64,000 nt of DNA from Nephromyces sp. MM_2019 (GCA_015657535.1 JADHZB010002109.1:2936-66935); one strand, 5' to 3'; counted from the stretch's first letter, positions 11,517 to 25,800 are shown. Notes: generated by a model from the sequence alone, not told the origin. Numbers and translations are program-made.

Positions 11517-13343
11517 TCGATTTTTTCAACTATATAGCTATTCGAGATTAATTAGTTTTAGTTAAAGGAAGGAGTAGAAAAATTATCATAAAAACTTACA
11601 AAATATGCCATTCTTGTAATTCATCAGCTATTTTACTCATCTCTATAGTTAATGCTGAACTGATAGTACCTACTCGTAATACAAATGTAACATCAGTTCT
11701 ATACGCAGTTTTTAATTCATGAATTATTTAACATCTTGGGTCCAAATTACTGTTTGATTTTACACACTATTTAATGAAAACATTATTTGGATATAAATAA
11801 GATAAATAGTTGAGTATATATATAACATAACATTTTTTATTTCCATTGTTCGCACATTGACTTTTTATCCATGCTAATAATTCCCATTTAAGTAAGTAAT
11901 TTTATTCTATCAAATCATTTTGTTGATATTTTTTACGAAGGCTAATTATTTTGTTTTGATGACTGTTATCGGAACTCATCAGCTTTTTGTTACAATTTAT
12001 TAGAAACCATCAGCCTTTTGATACTCTCGTAGTAGTAGAATCAAACAATTGATATATCTTCTTTACATATAGCACCCTAAAGGCTTGATAGATTTTCCTT
12101 AGGTGCTTTCCAAGCCATATTACCAGTGCATATAATTCCTTTGTCTTTTATCTCATATTTCATATTTCTAGCTTTAATGTTCTCACTTTTTAATAAGCCA
12201 TCGATGTAAATTAATTTTCAATTAACACACTTATAATAATATAACCCTTTATTTCGTATTATTATAAATTTTTTATAATCATTATAGTTTGAACCTGGCT
12301 TTTATGTAAAATAAAAGTCAACCATGTGATTCAATCACTTCTGCACAGACAATTTTTTAGATAATTTCCAGGATTTTTATATTCTATCAATCCCTTTTTG
12401 AGTAACATATATCAGTTTTAAAAGAAACAGTATTATATACATAATGCATAAACATAATTAGCATTAACTATATAAAGGTAAAAATTTTTCTACAAAAACT
12501 CCATGGAATTGTCGGATTTTTCTTGCTTCATATCAGTTTAAAATAGCTAAAGTTTTTTTATTTCATAAAACAAGTTTCTATTGATTTTAATTTTCTATTG
12601 ATTTCTCTTCTGGAAAATGGCCTTTTGATTTTTAACTCTAAAAACATCAGTATTATCATTTGGTTGTAGCGAAATCATCGCTATATTATTTTTGTCTGAG
12701 ATTTCAATTATTTAGAGAACTTAGATTATTGATAACATTAACAATTATTACATATAACTTATGACTAGCCAACTTTTACTTTTCATGTAATACAATTTGA
12801 TTTATTAAAACTAATTTCTATTTATTGATCGAAAAAATGATCACTTATAACTTTTTCAAAAAATCTCATAAGGATAACATTGTGCATTTTCATAAAATTT
12901 TTCTAATTATAGAAAAAATTATATAATAAAAAGTATACCATATCATTCTAAAAAGATTCGCGGTAATTATTTTTATTTCAAAAAAACTATTAACACATTT
13001 TACTAAGGATACATATTTAGCGCTGATAACTTAATGATTATTAATGAAATATTATTTTGTTTAAAAACTTACATAGCACCCTTAAATAATGAGATATGAG
13101 TTAAACTAAAACTTAAAGACTATAATTTAACAATAATCGTAAGAGTCGTTTAAAATAGAATTGCTAGTTAGAATACTTTGAAAGCATAAATGACATTTAC
13201 AAAAACATAAAGAAGATGCAGGCTAATAATCAAGGTACTTTAAAAGACACTAGTTCAAATTTTAAGGATTAAGGAGGATCTTTTATACCATTCTGACAAG
13301 TTACTGCTAACAAAACTTTTATCTAAGCTGTTTTACATAATTG
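11517..13343. other. intergenic, nothing recognised
   Basis: AT-rich DNA between the AP2 gene and the MED18-like gene. No open frame with coding character, and no structured RNA, was seen on either strand. Confidence 0.5.
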
Positions 13344-14761
13344 ATGTATTTTGTATTGATCATGGAAACCATGGAGAAAGTTCAGAAAGAAAAAATAAGG
13401 ACTAATGAACTAAAACATGATCGAGTTGTTTTTAAATTACTCAATAACATCACCCAGAATAATGTAACGCCAAATCATGGATCTTACCTCGAATGTTCTC
13501 TTGAGATACTTATAGAGAAGACGGATATAAATGATATTTTGAGTATTTTGACTGCCTTCTCTGACTTTTATGTCGAATCGAGGTGGTCTGAAGCTTTTTA
13601 TCGCGAAATTTCTATTAAAACAAGTTAGCCTATATTCAAACCTTATCTTTTAATCTCAATTCCAACTATTGCAAAAATAGCAAAACAATTTAAGATATGA
13701 TTTTAAGCACTTTTGCCTATAATAGTTAGATGAGCTACGACTCTTCAATTAATTCCAATCGCATCTATACCATCCTATCCCATTATATTTTTATATCATA
13801 TGATTGTTTTAAACTTCCTAGATCGATTAGATACACGAGTTAGCCAAAATCAACAAAATTTACTAATTTTAAAAACGCGCATGGACCTCGAAGGCTCAGA
13901 TAATTATAGGTAAACCTTGTTAATGTACAAATAGTTAAGCTTTTCTAAAACTTTACGACAATTTCAAAGCCATGAAATGAGGTTTCAAATTTATAATGGC
14001 TCTTTTAATATTCATCCAAATTCATCTATTTAATAATAAAACTTATTTTAAATACACAGCCTTCAATTATTCACTATGAATTTAAAACCGTAACCTTGAC
14101 TCTCAATTTTATTAATGAGCTAAAACCCTTTCATCAACTTAAAAGCAAAACCTTAATTCATATTTAATTAACAACAAACTACAGTACCTTAAAGAAAATC
14201 AATAAAACTGCTTCACAAAAAGCTAATAAGCATCCGGATCTAAACCATTTTCGAATAATAGAGTCTTTATGTGAACCATCTATGGGACCTATACTTGGAC
14301 TGATTGGTTTCAAGTAAAATACACTCTTAAACCCTGTCTAACATTTATCTCAACTCATTATGCCTAAATAGAAAAAACGCTGAGCTATTCAACCATAGAT
14401 TTACGTTCCATTACCGTTATGGAAGCACAAACCAAATAAGAACGGAAATAATCATGCATTACCTAGTAAGTATGAATTAAATCATTAAAGACTTGCACCA
14501 TTTTATCAACCACATTTGATAGGATGATGAATTAACAAAGCCTTTTCATCAAGAAACAGCACTATTGAAGATCGTTGGCCAATACAAAAGCCTTAACAAT
14601 ATAGACTTGATAGAATCCAATGTATTATTATATGCAAGACGATTGAAAAAGTAAGCTAAGAACTTATGGCGGTCTGACCATCGCAAATAGACTTGGAATT
14701 TAACTAATTTCAATTACCAATTTTGATTGTTTACCCTCCCTTTAATAGTCACCATAAATAA
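13344..14761 (+). CDS. Mediator subunit 18-like protein (divergent)
   Basis: Probable MED18, a head-module subunit of the RNA polymerase II Mediator complex. Exons 13344-13623, 13822-13909, 14060-14089, one from about 14180 to a donor after IGFK, one encoding FTFHYRYGSTNQIRTEIIMH, one encoding KPFHQETALLKIVGQY through LLYARRLK, and a very short last exon (NHHK-stop) join with matching phases. The order of landmarks follows MED18: an early YLECSLEILIEK helix with a FSDFYVESRW segment, a central IESLCEPSMGPILGLIGF (compare the ..LxxFLxxMGF.. segment), a following FxxGxxNQIRxEI strand pair, and a terminal helix resembling ..FAEQLKPL... The match is by pattern only. ATG at 13344 is chosen, with 13362 also possible. 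Confidence 0.5.
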
Positions 14762-16678
14762 ATACATCTATGTTTCAATTGTTTCCAGCTCTTTAAACTC
14801 GAAAGCTTTCGACCTTATAAATGATTAAATAGCGATTTTAAAACTTCAATACTTTAACCTTGTTATATGTTAACATCATGTTCGAAGAAATTTTTCCACA
14901 AGCATCTTGACACCATAAGATCCATTATATCAATTACTGAGTTCTGAAATTATTTCAATGCATATTATTTGCTAACAAGGATTAATAGCTTCTAAAATTT
15001 ATGAAGTATTCCTATCAAAAAGTTGTAGCCGATTTTTCACTTTTTTATTTGAGAACTTTAAATAAAAGTTAAACAAACAATAATTAAAACCCGATATTAG
15101 GCTTCCTGATTTACTAGATAAAACTACAAAAATATTCAATTTTTCACTCACGAATAGCACTCAATAACTAAAATCATTTATTTAACTAGACATTACACTA
15201 AAATTAAAATAATGTACATATATTTAATGTAACCTAATTTGGGTAGGTTACTTTAGAATATCAATATTTGCCAAAATCTCAAATTGGCCATAAACTTTAA
15301 TTAATACTAAGCACAAGACTACTACTACAGAAATATAGGCCACTTGACACACTTATCCCTATAACAGATCAACTTAGTTATCCAAGTATGATTAAAGCTT
15401 TATTTCTACAAGAACTTTGTTTCAAAGCTGATTTCTTCCTTAAACTCGAAAGATTATTTTTTATAAGTTACAAAGCGATAACTTATAAAGAAATTTACAT
15501 TTTACTAGGCTAATCGAAAATTTAGCCTTCTCTTTCAGCAAATTTAAAACCTATTCTCAATGAATTATATATATAATTTTAATTACAATTTTGTTGTCTA
15601 ATATTCACTTTTAGGTTAGCATATTTACTTCATCACATTACTTGATTTTATTAATTATATAGAGCAATAATTAACACATAAACGCTACTAGATTAAGAAT
15701 CACTCAAGCATCACTTACGATAATCCAATATAAATATAAGTTTCAAGTTCCTCGAATTTTATTTCACTTTTGTATTTATGATACTTCTCACTCGGTAATT
15801 TTATGGTTTTTATTTATAATTTGGAAAACTTCAGAAAAACTCTTAAGACACCATTTCTCAGTAAAACATTCTAGAAAAGAGACAAATTTTATTACTAGCT
15901 CTGACTTTATAAAAGTTCTATTGAGTAACAGCTATCTTAAAATAGCATGTTACAAATTTAAGTTTGGCTACTTAATTTAAGGATTATTGGATCAACTACT
16001 GTCTTGTGCAACAAATCTTGCTTTTATTATGATCCAAGTGCTCTTCAAATAAATAAAACTGTTAATTGTTTTGGGTATATTATAGCGTTAGCATGTTTAA
16101 ACATGATAATTGCTCACTTTAAACAGATTTTCTAGGAGTCTAACTGAATCAAAGCTCAATTTTGATAAAAAAAAAATCCATTTAAACTAACTCGACTCAC
16201 CCTAGTGCTAGGTCTAACTAAGCTTGAAGAATGTAAAACCTAGAAGCCCAGGTGATGCATTAAAAGATTCAGCTTTAAGTCAATAATGCCTAGAATTTAT
16301 CCTCTTGTAATTAAACTTGGCTTGGAGAATCAATAATAGCTAGTTCTTGGCCTTTTTCTAAATGTTAATTTTATAGTACTAAAATCTTTTGTATTGAATG
16401 TTTTTTCACAACTCCTCTAAGGCAAAACATAATAGTTTGTAAGCTAATCATGTGAGATGTTTATTGACTAAAAGGACTGTACTAATAAAGGCTACATCTT
16501 TAGAATAAAAGTTCTATACAAATTTCAAATTATATAATTGTTCTTTCAAAATATAGAATTATTAATAATCCTATACAACATTATTAGCATTAAATAATTC
16601 TCAACATCATTTAAGGAAAACTACATTTTCTCCATCATGAAAGTACTTCGATTATCAATTTTCTTGTAATAAGATGGA
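14762..16678. other. intergenic, nothing recognised
   Basis: AT-rich spacer between the MED18-like and CK2 genes, with stops in all frames. No RNA gene or repeat was recognised. Confidence 0.5.
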
Positions 16679-18568
16679 ATGCCTATATATCCTTTATATT
16701 TGTTACCCATTAAATTTCAATACAACTGCACTTACGTCCTAAAAGCCTTATCTCTTCCCCTATGGACTGTCTCCAACTTGTTTACTGACGTATCACTTAT
16801 TGACCGATTCCAACGATTCAACTCTTCCTCTACCCCACGGACCCCCGAAAACCTTGATACTTCGACAACTTCTCCATCAATAAATTATTTTCAACCACCT
16901 GTTATGTCAAATCATATGCCTAACATTAATGATGGGGAATATGGTGGAAGAGGTAGAAGTACAAACCATATCGAAATGCAGGGCCTTCTACCCAAATATT
17001 ATTCTGACATAAACAGAATAAGGGCTCAGGACTACTCGGATTATGATAAAATGATTATAAAGTGGAATAAGCCAGACAACTACGAAGTAATCCGCAAAAT
17101 TGGCCGTGGCAAATATAGCGATGTATTTGAGGGTATTGATATAAGGACCAACAAGCCTTGTGTTCTGAAAACACTCAAGCCCGTGAAAAAAAGAAAAATT
17201 AAAAGGGAAATCAAAATACTTAAAAATCTATATGATGGACCGAACATTGTAAAGCTGTTGGATGTTGTCAAAGACCCTGCAAGCAAAACTCCAACTCTGG
17301 TAATATAATCAGGGATATAGATCTAACTTAACTTATAATATCCCTTAACTCATGTATATAAAATTCAAGGAAGAAAAATTTTTTGAACTTAATCTATTAT
17401 GATCCATTGAATTATTTTTGCTTAGGTATTTGAGCATATTGAAAACACAGAATTTAGGTCATTATATCCCATTTTTAGCAGCTATGATGTTCGCTACTAC
17501 ATTTATGAATTATTGAAGGTAATCCACAAGTTTTACACTTTGAATGAACACAGGGTTTAAAGCATCAATCATATAAATTTCATTTCCCAGGCTCTTGATT
17601 ATTGCCATAGCCAAGGCATCATGCATAGAGATGTTAAACCACATAACATTGTAGTTAATCCTGAGACAAAGTAAGCTTTTGGACTTAATTCATCATGTTA
17701 CCTTATTACATTTATTTACCCCATTTTATTCTTATTTTCAAGGGAAATAAGGCTAATTGATTGGGGGCTAGCTGAATTCTATCACGAAGGTAGAGAATAT
17801 AATGTTCGGGTAAGCTTGATCTTTATCACTTTAAAATTACAATAAACGAAATTAAATTTCTACGAGTGTGAGCCTTCAACGATCTAACATATAAAGTTCA
17901 ACCTTTACATTCAGGTTGCCAGTCGATATTATAAAGGTCCCGAATTACTTATTGACCAATTAATTTATGACTACTCGTTGGACATATGGAGCCTTGGATG
18001 CGTTTTCGCTGGAATTGTAATTCAATTTTTTAAATTAGCACAAAAACTTACTTTTAACAAAATCGACCTTCTACCTACCCTTAGATATTTCAAAGGGAAC
18101 CCTTTTTCTATGGCCAAGACAACTTTGATCAATTGGTAAAGATAAGCAGAGTTTTAGGTATGTCTATGAAATTTCGAACTATGATAATTACTTTTGATCA
18201 AATTTAGTTTTATATCTCAATACTATTTTCAATTAATCTTATTAATAGGTACAGAGAAGCTTTATGCTTATGCAAATAGGTTTAATATTTCTTTTAGCCA
18301 AAAGTCAAAAGCACTACTTGGAAAGTAAGACAGCCATAATTTTAAAATCCTCCCAAGTATCTTGATAAATATTAAACACTTTATTTTTAGTAAAAAGACC
18401 AGGAATTGGGATGAATTCATAACTGATGAAAATAAACACCTTTGCTGCAGCAATGCGATTGACTTGGTCAATAAAATGCTTGTTTACGATCATACTAAGC
18501 GAATCACCCCCTTTGATGCTATGCGACACCCATACTTCAGCACTTTAAGGGTAAACTATATATATTAA
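16679..18568 (+). CDS. casein kinase 2 alpha (catalytic subunit)
   Basis: Constitutively active acidophilic Ser/Thr kinase. Eight exons: 16679-17299, then short ones near 17427-17519, 17592-17671, 17744-17811, 17915-18017, 18087-18157, 18249-18327 and 18391-18568. Visible motifs: glycine loop [20 protein letters not shown] with the ATP-binding Lys, the basic stretch [13 protein letters not shown] typical of CK2, HRDVKPHN catalytic loop, the CK2-specific DWG in place of DFG (IDWGLAEFY), [27 protein letters not shown], and the C-terminal [14 protein letters not shown] and [18 protein letters not shown]. The segment [12 protein letters not shown] before the kinase fold is the usual CK2 N-terminus. 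Upstream of it lie about 100 extra residues rich in Ser, Thr and Pro, so the true start could be a later ATG (for example MSNHMPNI). Confidence 0.93.
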
Positions 18569-19899
18569 ACTTGTAACTATTTTATTAAGCTGGATAATTC
18601 TTACGGAATAAAATTCACTTTATTTCAAAATTCAGACAGGAGCTGAAAATTCTCAATAAAATTTCCCGCTTTATATAGCAACCAACATTCCTCTCCAAAT
18701 AATTTGCCTTTTGTACTAATTAATCACTTATAGCCATAACAATATAATAACCTAATATTTATTTAACACTTTCCTAACCTTTTGAAAATCAACACTTCTT
18801 TTAGAATATTTGTTAAAATTTCTCAAAATATGAACTTTAATTCACACCTGAAGTAGATACAACCGAGAAGAAATCTAGAATCTGAGAATTTTTGATTATT
18901 TGCTTTAACGATTTTCACTAGGAATTGCAAATACTACTCAATGAATTAAACATAAAACGAGGAATCTATATACTTTTAGAATAAATTATGCGAATCCACA
19001 ACATAAAAATGATTTTCTACACTATTTCGATACTATCTCTTGACTATTTAATAAAATACTAGAACTTTAATATAACTTTATCATCTAGGTTGATTTTCTA
19101 TTGATTATTTGGTAAAACTAGTTAAATTAAAGTAATTGTACTGGCTTATTTACACATTTGATTTAGATTTGAACCAACTATCCTCGAAAACTTGAACGAA
19201 AACAAATTGTAATTTTCTTTAGTCAAAATTAAAGTAACCAAACTACGAGAAATATTGCCAATGTTCGAGAACGTAAAAGTCTTATTATTCACATCAACGC
19301 AAAAATGTAAAAACGATTAGCCTTTCAAAACATTTTGCACATAATTCATAAAGGGATTAAAGCAGAGAAAGAGCCAACAAAAATCACCTTGTCTAGTTAT
19401 AAAATTAGTAGTCTTTAGCAATTCTAGACTCTATACTGTCTTAGTACTTTAATGTATAAAATGTTAGGTCTCAAATTAGTCCTTGTGAATCTCATTTAAG
19501 ATCATATAAAAGAACTGATGTTATTATTCTATAAATGAAGGAATCAAGAATCATTGAATTAATCTTTTCCCATCTTTGTGATGGACTATAGATAATTTAG
19601 TATGAATAGTTGCTAAAAAGACAATCGTACTAACTTAAACAGATTTACGAATGAGCTAACAATTAATTCATTTCTTAAATGTCATAAAGATTCTATCGGT
19701 CGTCTTTAAAATGTTTAACAAATGTAAAGTGTTTTCTTTTCTATTTTTTTAAAAATCGCTATAACAATTTATTAGATCAATTTTAGAACCTCAAACCTGT
19801 CTTAATTGAACCGAATTCGGTAGGATTCGAATTTGTTGTGAAGAAAGCAAGTATCTAATTTATGCAATTCTTATTGATTATTGCTCTACAATTTTCGTA
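18569..19899. other. intergenic, nothing recognised
   Basis: AT-rich spacer. No coding exon or RNA was recognised on either strand. Confidence 0.5.
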
Positions 19900-20814
19900 A
19901 TGTTCAACTGCCGTATGTGCCAACTGCCTTTTAAGTCATATTTTGGCTTGGATGAAGACTCTACCTCTAAATCAACATCTGAAAAAGAAAAGACTGAGAG
20001 AAATGATGTTACAAGTCCCAATAATGCTTATAATGTAAAGATGTCCACAATATCAGATTTGTTGAAAGTTTATTATTAAAACTTGTTTCAAATTTTTATT
20101 TGTCAATCTGAATAGGCATTCTCACAAGGAAAATTTGAAATCAGATCACCCGAGGAGATTGCAGAAATTTGTAAAACTTGGGAAATGTATATTCATCCCA
20201 GAGCTAAAGAGTTTTGGACATCTCCAGAGAAGCTTCAAAAAATATTACGTATGATTTGTTGTTACAACATTTATTTATGAGGCCCTAATATTGTTAAGCA
20301 GAACACTTTTGGAAATTACATTCATGTTAACAAAATTCAACTTAAACAAGTACTTTTTCTTAAAAATAATGTAGATCATGTAGCTTCAAATATCGATCGA
20401 AGTTCTGACCCTATATTGGGTGATGATAATGCTTGTACAATCTGGAGGGGAGACATTAATGAAGAAACAGGGTATCCAGTGATGCCTTTTTTCAGGGGCT
20501 CAGATGACCAAGTTTCTATATCTTATGTAAACCGAATATTAGCACTACTTTATGCAGGTTGGTATATAGGATTATTCAAAATATGAATTTCTCATATGAA
20601 ACAAGACCTAATCTACATTAGTAATTATAATAGACTAGTTGCAATAAAGTTAATGTGACCAAAACGTTCGAGTATGTGTTTTACCTTGTTCTAAGATGAA
20701 GAATCGTTCAATGAGCTGAAAAAGAAACCAACGACAGCATTTCCAACTGTGTGCAAGAATCCTTTGTGTATTTCACTAACTCACGTTGCTTTAGATGATC
20801 CGGAGGAAGAATAG
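19900..20814 (+). CDS. HNH-nuclease-like zinc-fold protein, 189 aa
   Basis: Four exons (19900-20034, 20116-20248, 20375-20557, 20696-20814) join in phase to 189 residues. An N-terminal MFNCRMCQL has a CxxC pair, followed by a charged Ser/Thr linker, then a short domain EEIAEICKTWEMYIHPRAKE. The C-terminal half follows the pattern of HNH-type zinc folds seen in homing endonucleases: CTIWRGDINEETGYP (Cys-x2-Trp-x-Gly...GYP), YVNRILALLY where active enzymes have a His before Arg, then VCKNPLCISLTHVAL matching C-x-NP-x-C-x3-H. The catalytic His position is Asn here, so it may be a non-catalytic DNA- or RNA-binding protein. Neighbours give no clue. Family call is by pattern and tentative. Confidence 0.55.
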
Positions 20815-21145
20815 TGTGTTAAAAAGAGATTTAAATACTAACTAGGATTACAGAGCATTTATAAAATTTTTTAAGATGTAGAAAAGTTTGTTAAGCAGAT
20901 ATACTACCAGAGATTTGTTAATGGGTTAATTAAAGTATCGAAAGAAAATAATTTTAAATTATATGTTGTTTTAAGTTATTAGAATCTGAAGTTAGTTTAA
21001 GAATAGGGAAATGTTCTCGAATTTATTAAAATAGTGTGAAAAAGTGTGATCTTGATAATAAAATAGTTTTAAAATTTCCTTCGGATTATAATTTTCTATT
21101 AGTAATACCAAATTTAATTTTTTATCAAAATACATAAGACTTCTT

Positions 21146-22245
21146 TTAGAAGAAAAATTTTGATGCTAAAGTACCTTTGCCTCTTGCAGATTTTATGAAT
21201 TCAGTGTTTGAAGAACTTGCAATATATGTGATCGATTTAAGTGCTGTTTCATTCTGATAGAAAATTAAGGATAATTATAATGAAAATTTATTGTAAAAAG
21301 ATTTACCTTTTGGTGAACATGCAATAGTTCAATCAAATCCACAACTTTTATCTTTGGAATTTGAGGTTGTATATTATGAGCGGCTAGGTAATTGTTCCAA
21401 GTTGAGTGTAAGTCATCCAGATCAAGAAAAAATGGTGATGAAATTCCATTGTTATTATTTAGCGACATTCCTTCAATATAAAAAACAGGTATTTGAGGGG
21501 GTCCATTAGTCTTTGCCTTCTTATCAATGTATTTCCAAGCATTTTTAACCTGGTTTTAATATATGTTTCCATTGGAAATTTAGACTTTTATAGAAAAAAC
21601 AAGTGTCTCTTATAACTGATTCTTAAAAAAAGCAATCACCTGTTTGCTATTAGGATAAATTTTCCATAATGATCCTTGATTATCTTTTATATTTTTAACA
21701 AATTTCCATGATTTAGATAAAGGCATGCAACAAACCCTAATGTCTACATTATTTGTTCCTGAAATAATTTTCATAAATTTTAAAATAACTAAATTAGTCG
21801 AATTCTGTTAAAAAATAATACAGGCATTACCACTTGCTTGAATCATTTCATTAAGCATTGCTTCCGCATCCTCTCTTTCAAAAAATAAGATCGCAACATT
21901 TTTATCTTTCCTGGAAAAGAGAATTGATAATGAGGTAGTTATAATTTTAACAAATATAATTTCAATCACTTTTTTAAAAATCTAGGCTAATTAAAATACA
22001 CCATAGATGTTATCCAATTAATTGAGAAAATGGCTAACAAAGAGCGAAAGATTATTAACTAACCATGGCACTAAGTATGGTGAAGATTGACTGTTTGTAA
22101 TAGTGTATGTAGGAATTCTCTTGAGTTTTTTGGTCAAAGAATAAGAGTTGTAATTATTGTACCATAAGGAGCTATCAACATCTAGGATGAGGTTAACAAA
22201 AGTTATGGTAAAGAATAATATAAAGCTTAAAGTAAAAGGAGTCAT
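21146..22245 (-). CDS. TIC22: Tic22-family apicoplast protein-import component
   Basis: Homologue of chloroplast Tic22, an intermembrane-space factor for protein import, which in apicomplexans acts at the apicoplast. Exon 1 (22245-22064) opens with MTPFTLSFILFFTITFVNLI, a clear signal peptide, and a basic Ser/Tyr-rich stretch that could serve as transit peptide. It joins in phase (Trp codon split) to KDKNVAILFFEREDAEAMLNEM, the Tic22 hallmark, then VCCMPLSKSWKFVKNIKDNQ, QIPVFYIEG, SPFFLDLDDL and a short last exon NETALKSITYIASS ending KFFF-stop at 21148-21146. It lies directly downstream of GatB on the same strand, about 580 bases apart. Apicoplast location is inferred from family and leader. 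Confidence 0.82.
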
Positions 22246-22822
22246 CAAGTAAAAATTTATGCTCTTATATGTTGGATATAAGTCATCTTCCTATTATTCT
22301 CAGATTATCAAGTATAAATTTCACTCTGTGTTAAGAATCAAATTGATAAGATAATTTTATTTCAATATAGACATATCAGTAAAGTATAGTTAGAAATTTA
22401 GAGTAACCAGTTTTAAAATTGAATCATAATTTCAATATTCTTGATGAATATATCATGATTTCATACTATTAACCTATACCTTATTTATCCTTTTATACAC
22501 ACCTCATTAGTTCAAAAATTCGATCATCGAGTATTTTTGAAAGTTTATTGTTATTGCTATGCTCAAATATTTAAAGTAGCCTTTTAAAAAAATTTTGATA
22601 GAGCCGTAGTAAGCATTATTTTTAGTTAATACGATAATAAATTTACAATTCATATGGGATTTTTTCGATTCTGATATTTTAAATTATATTTCAAATTATA
22701 TTAAAGTAAATATATACTTATAATACAAGAGTTATTAAATACAATTAAAGTAGTACACAAAAAATGAGATATATGGGGTATTATAAATCGTTTTAAATAA
22801 AAATTAATTCAGTAACATTGTT

Positions 22823-25800
22823 CTAAAAGCTGGTGTTGTTAAGAATTAGTTTTAAATAATTGTCTGTGATTTTAGGATTTAGCCTATATTCGGATCTTTC
22901 CATAATCTTCGACATAAAAAATTTATAAAGATTTCTCTTACCAGCTCTGCAGTAAAAATAATCTCGAAAAATTAATTATAATCATAAAGACGCTTAAAGA
23001 AAATTTTACTCATAAATTCGTTCAAATATGTGATTATTGTCTTATGAGTTATCAAAAATGATGTTTTAGAACCTGTAGAGTGAAACCTGGTCATTGAATT
23101 CTTTGATCACCGATTGAATAGACTTAATTATCTTATCGCATTCATTAACTTGCTAAATTCGAGTAAACAAGATAATAAAAGAATAAATCAATTGGGAATT
23201 TTTTCTTTATTGATGAACCATTCTCATTGCAAATATACTTACTCTAAGGTTGTATTTATTGATTAGATATTTCAAGGTTTTCTCAGGCTCAACATAGGAT
23301 TTTTTAATAATTATTTTGGCAATCTGTTATAAAAGGTTTTAGAGTTTCATTAAAAACAAATATTTTTATAAGCATTATTTGAATCAAAACACAAGCATAT
23401 ACAAAAAGAATAATGAACTCACTTGGTGGTTTATTACTCCTTTTTCAATTAAATGTAACAAATTCCTTAGCTTCACAGGGCTTTCAAAGTAGAATTGTTT
23501 TATATGAAAACTTAAGTTTAATTTATCTCATTATGATATTTAGTATTTTGACTAAATTGGTTAAGATATTATTAATAATTTCATGTATTATTGAGATTTA
23601 AGTTATAAATTAACTTTTACCTGAAGGAAAGTTTGTTTCCATCAAATTGGTGGGACAATTCATTAATTATCCACCTGTTTCAATTGTAATAAGTATCTAA
23701 ATAAAAAAGAGTAGTTATATTACATACTTGGCTGCATTCCCAGCATTAACGTCTAATTTTATAATTTCTTCAAAATACTCTGACATCTAATTATGAAATA
23801 ATGTATATAAGAACCTTGAATTACTTCATAGATAAATATTAGATTAAAATTACCTGTTTATTTTTTGCTATAATGTTGGCAAGCTTCGAATCCATGCCAG
23901 AAATCTTCGCATAATTACTGATTTTAATATGTGGTAGTTTCTCAGAGCTAAAAAATAGAAAGAATGAGAGTTGCTGAGTTATTATATACATACTATACAC
24001 CAAACAATAATTTGTTATCTAAGGTCTTAATATAGTATAAATAACATGCTTCATATTAATAATTCTTAATTTTAATGGAATTTATGTTGTATGAAGATTA
24101 AATGTTATGTTTGTCATCTAATCAAATTATGCAGATATTTTCTCAAAATAACTGAAGATTACCTTGTATCAGATCGTTTGGTATTAACAATGGCTTGCTC
24201 TGGTAAATCAAATTCTGGCATATATAGGTAGTCACGATTAGACTCTTTAAGCCTTGACTCTTCAGTAACCTAATTGTAATTATTAATTCTTCATTATATG
24301 GGACATGTTATCTTATCTTTCCAAACCTTTGCCTTTTCATTCCAGAATCGAGATTCATTTCGTTTTCTGTAATTTACATTTTCTAGGCTTTGATGCTGTC
24401 TTATAACTTCATATTTTATTGCTCTTCTTATTGCCTTTAACGAGTTCAAATTTTTTATTTCAACCTAAGATGCAGTATGAAGTTACAAGATTATAGCTGT
24501 AATCTATTTGGCCGTTGGGGAAACCTTACTCGACCGTGCCTTGAATGGGTGTCTTTTATCTCTAATGAAATGTTAACATCGCATCGAAATTGCCCACTTT
24601 CCAAGTTGCATTCGGAGATACCTAAGATAATTTATACAAAATTGTGATATTCTCAATAGTTTAATTATTTTTAGAGAAATAAAAAGATTGAAATCCCTGA
24701 GTTTCAGTGCAATTGAGATAAGACCATACCAATATTTCGAAATAAGTCAATCAATGCATTGAGGTACTCAGTTACGGTTTCCGGGGACATTTGTTCAGCC
24801 TGTTGGTGTAATAATTGATAATTGGGGCGTGGGTTTGAAGCATAGAATATACTTATATAATATTAAAAATATACTGTAATGAGATACCCTTTAAAATTAA
24901 AAATAATATAAATATTTAATTTTATATACCTCGGAGACTATTTCAAGTAGGGGAATTCCTGCACGATTGAAATCGATAAACTTTTCACCATTCTGTAAGC
25001 AAACGTGCTTGAAATAAATCTCATTGTTTTGTTTTTTAGCTTCCAGTTTAAACCTTTTCAATAGTTTTAGCGGTATCTTCCTCAAGTTGCAATTTAGCTA
25101 TGGGGGATTTGATCCCTGATGCTGTAATAATCAATCCTTTGGATCCTATTGGACTGGTATCAGTAATGTTATGATTTAATTACTCCTCAATCTATACAAT
25201 GAATCCAATGAAGTAAAATTACACATAAGCTGACCGTCTCTCTTGAGTAATCTGGTATTTTTTCGGTAAATCCAAATAGTAATAAAGTTTACGATCAAAA
25301 GATAAGACTTTGGCTATAAAAAAGAATAATTTTTATTGTTACTGATTTAAAGATTTATATGAACAAAATATAAACTAATGATGAAAAATTGCTTTTTTTC
25401 AAGTTTGTAAAAAATTTTTAATGAAATGTAGGTAATTGACACTGATAATTATTCTCTTACCCAAAGTGCAGTTCAAAGATTTAGCAGCGCAAATTGCCTT
25501 ATCTACGCAGTCCATATTGATCTGTGGGAGTGTTCCGGGTTCTCCCATGCAGATAGAGCAAACGGAAGAGTTCATAGGAGCGGATGGATCTGCCCGTACG
25601 CATGAGCAAAACAATTTTTGTTTAGTGTTGAGCTGTATGTGTGATTCAATGCCTATTAAACACTTTGATCTGCTTAGACGTTTTGGAAAAAAATTTCTCT
25701 TTACTTAACTTCAGAATGTAAAGTACGCTGACAATAAATCAACTAAGGGCATAAATATGCTAATCTAACCGAGATAATATTTCTTCAAACTTGTGATTTA

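Noticed and set aside
17080..17286. Minus-strand open frame opposite the kinase exon
   Set aside because: It is the antisense of the conserved CK2 glycine-loop region.
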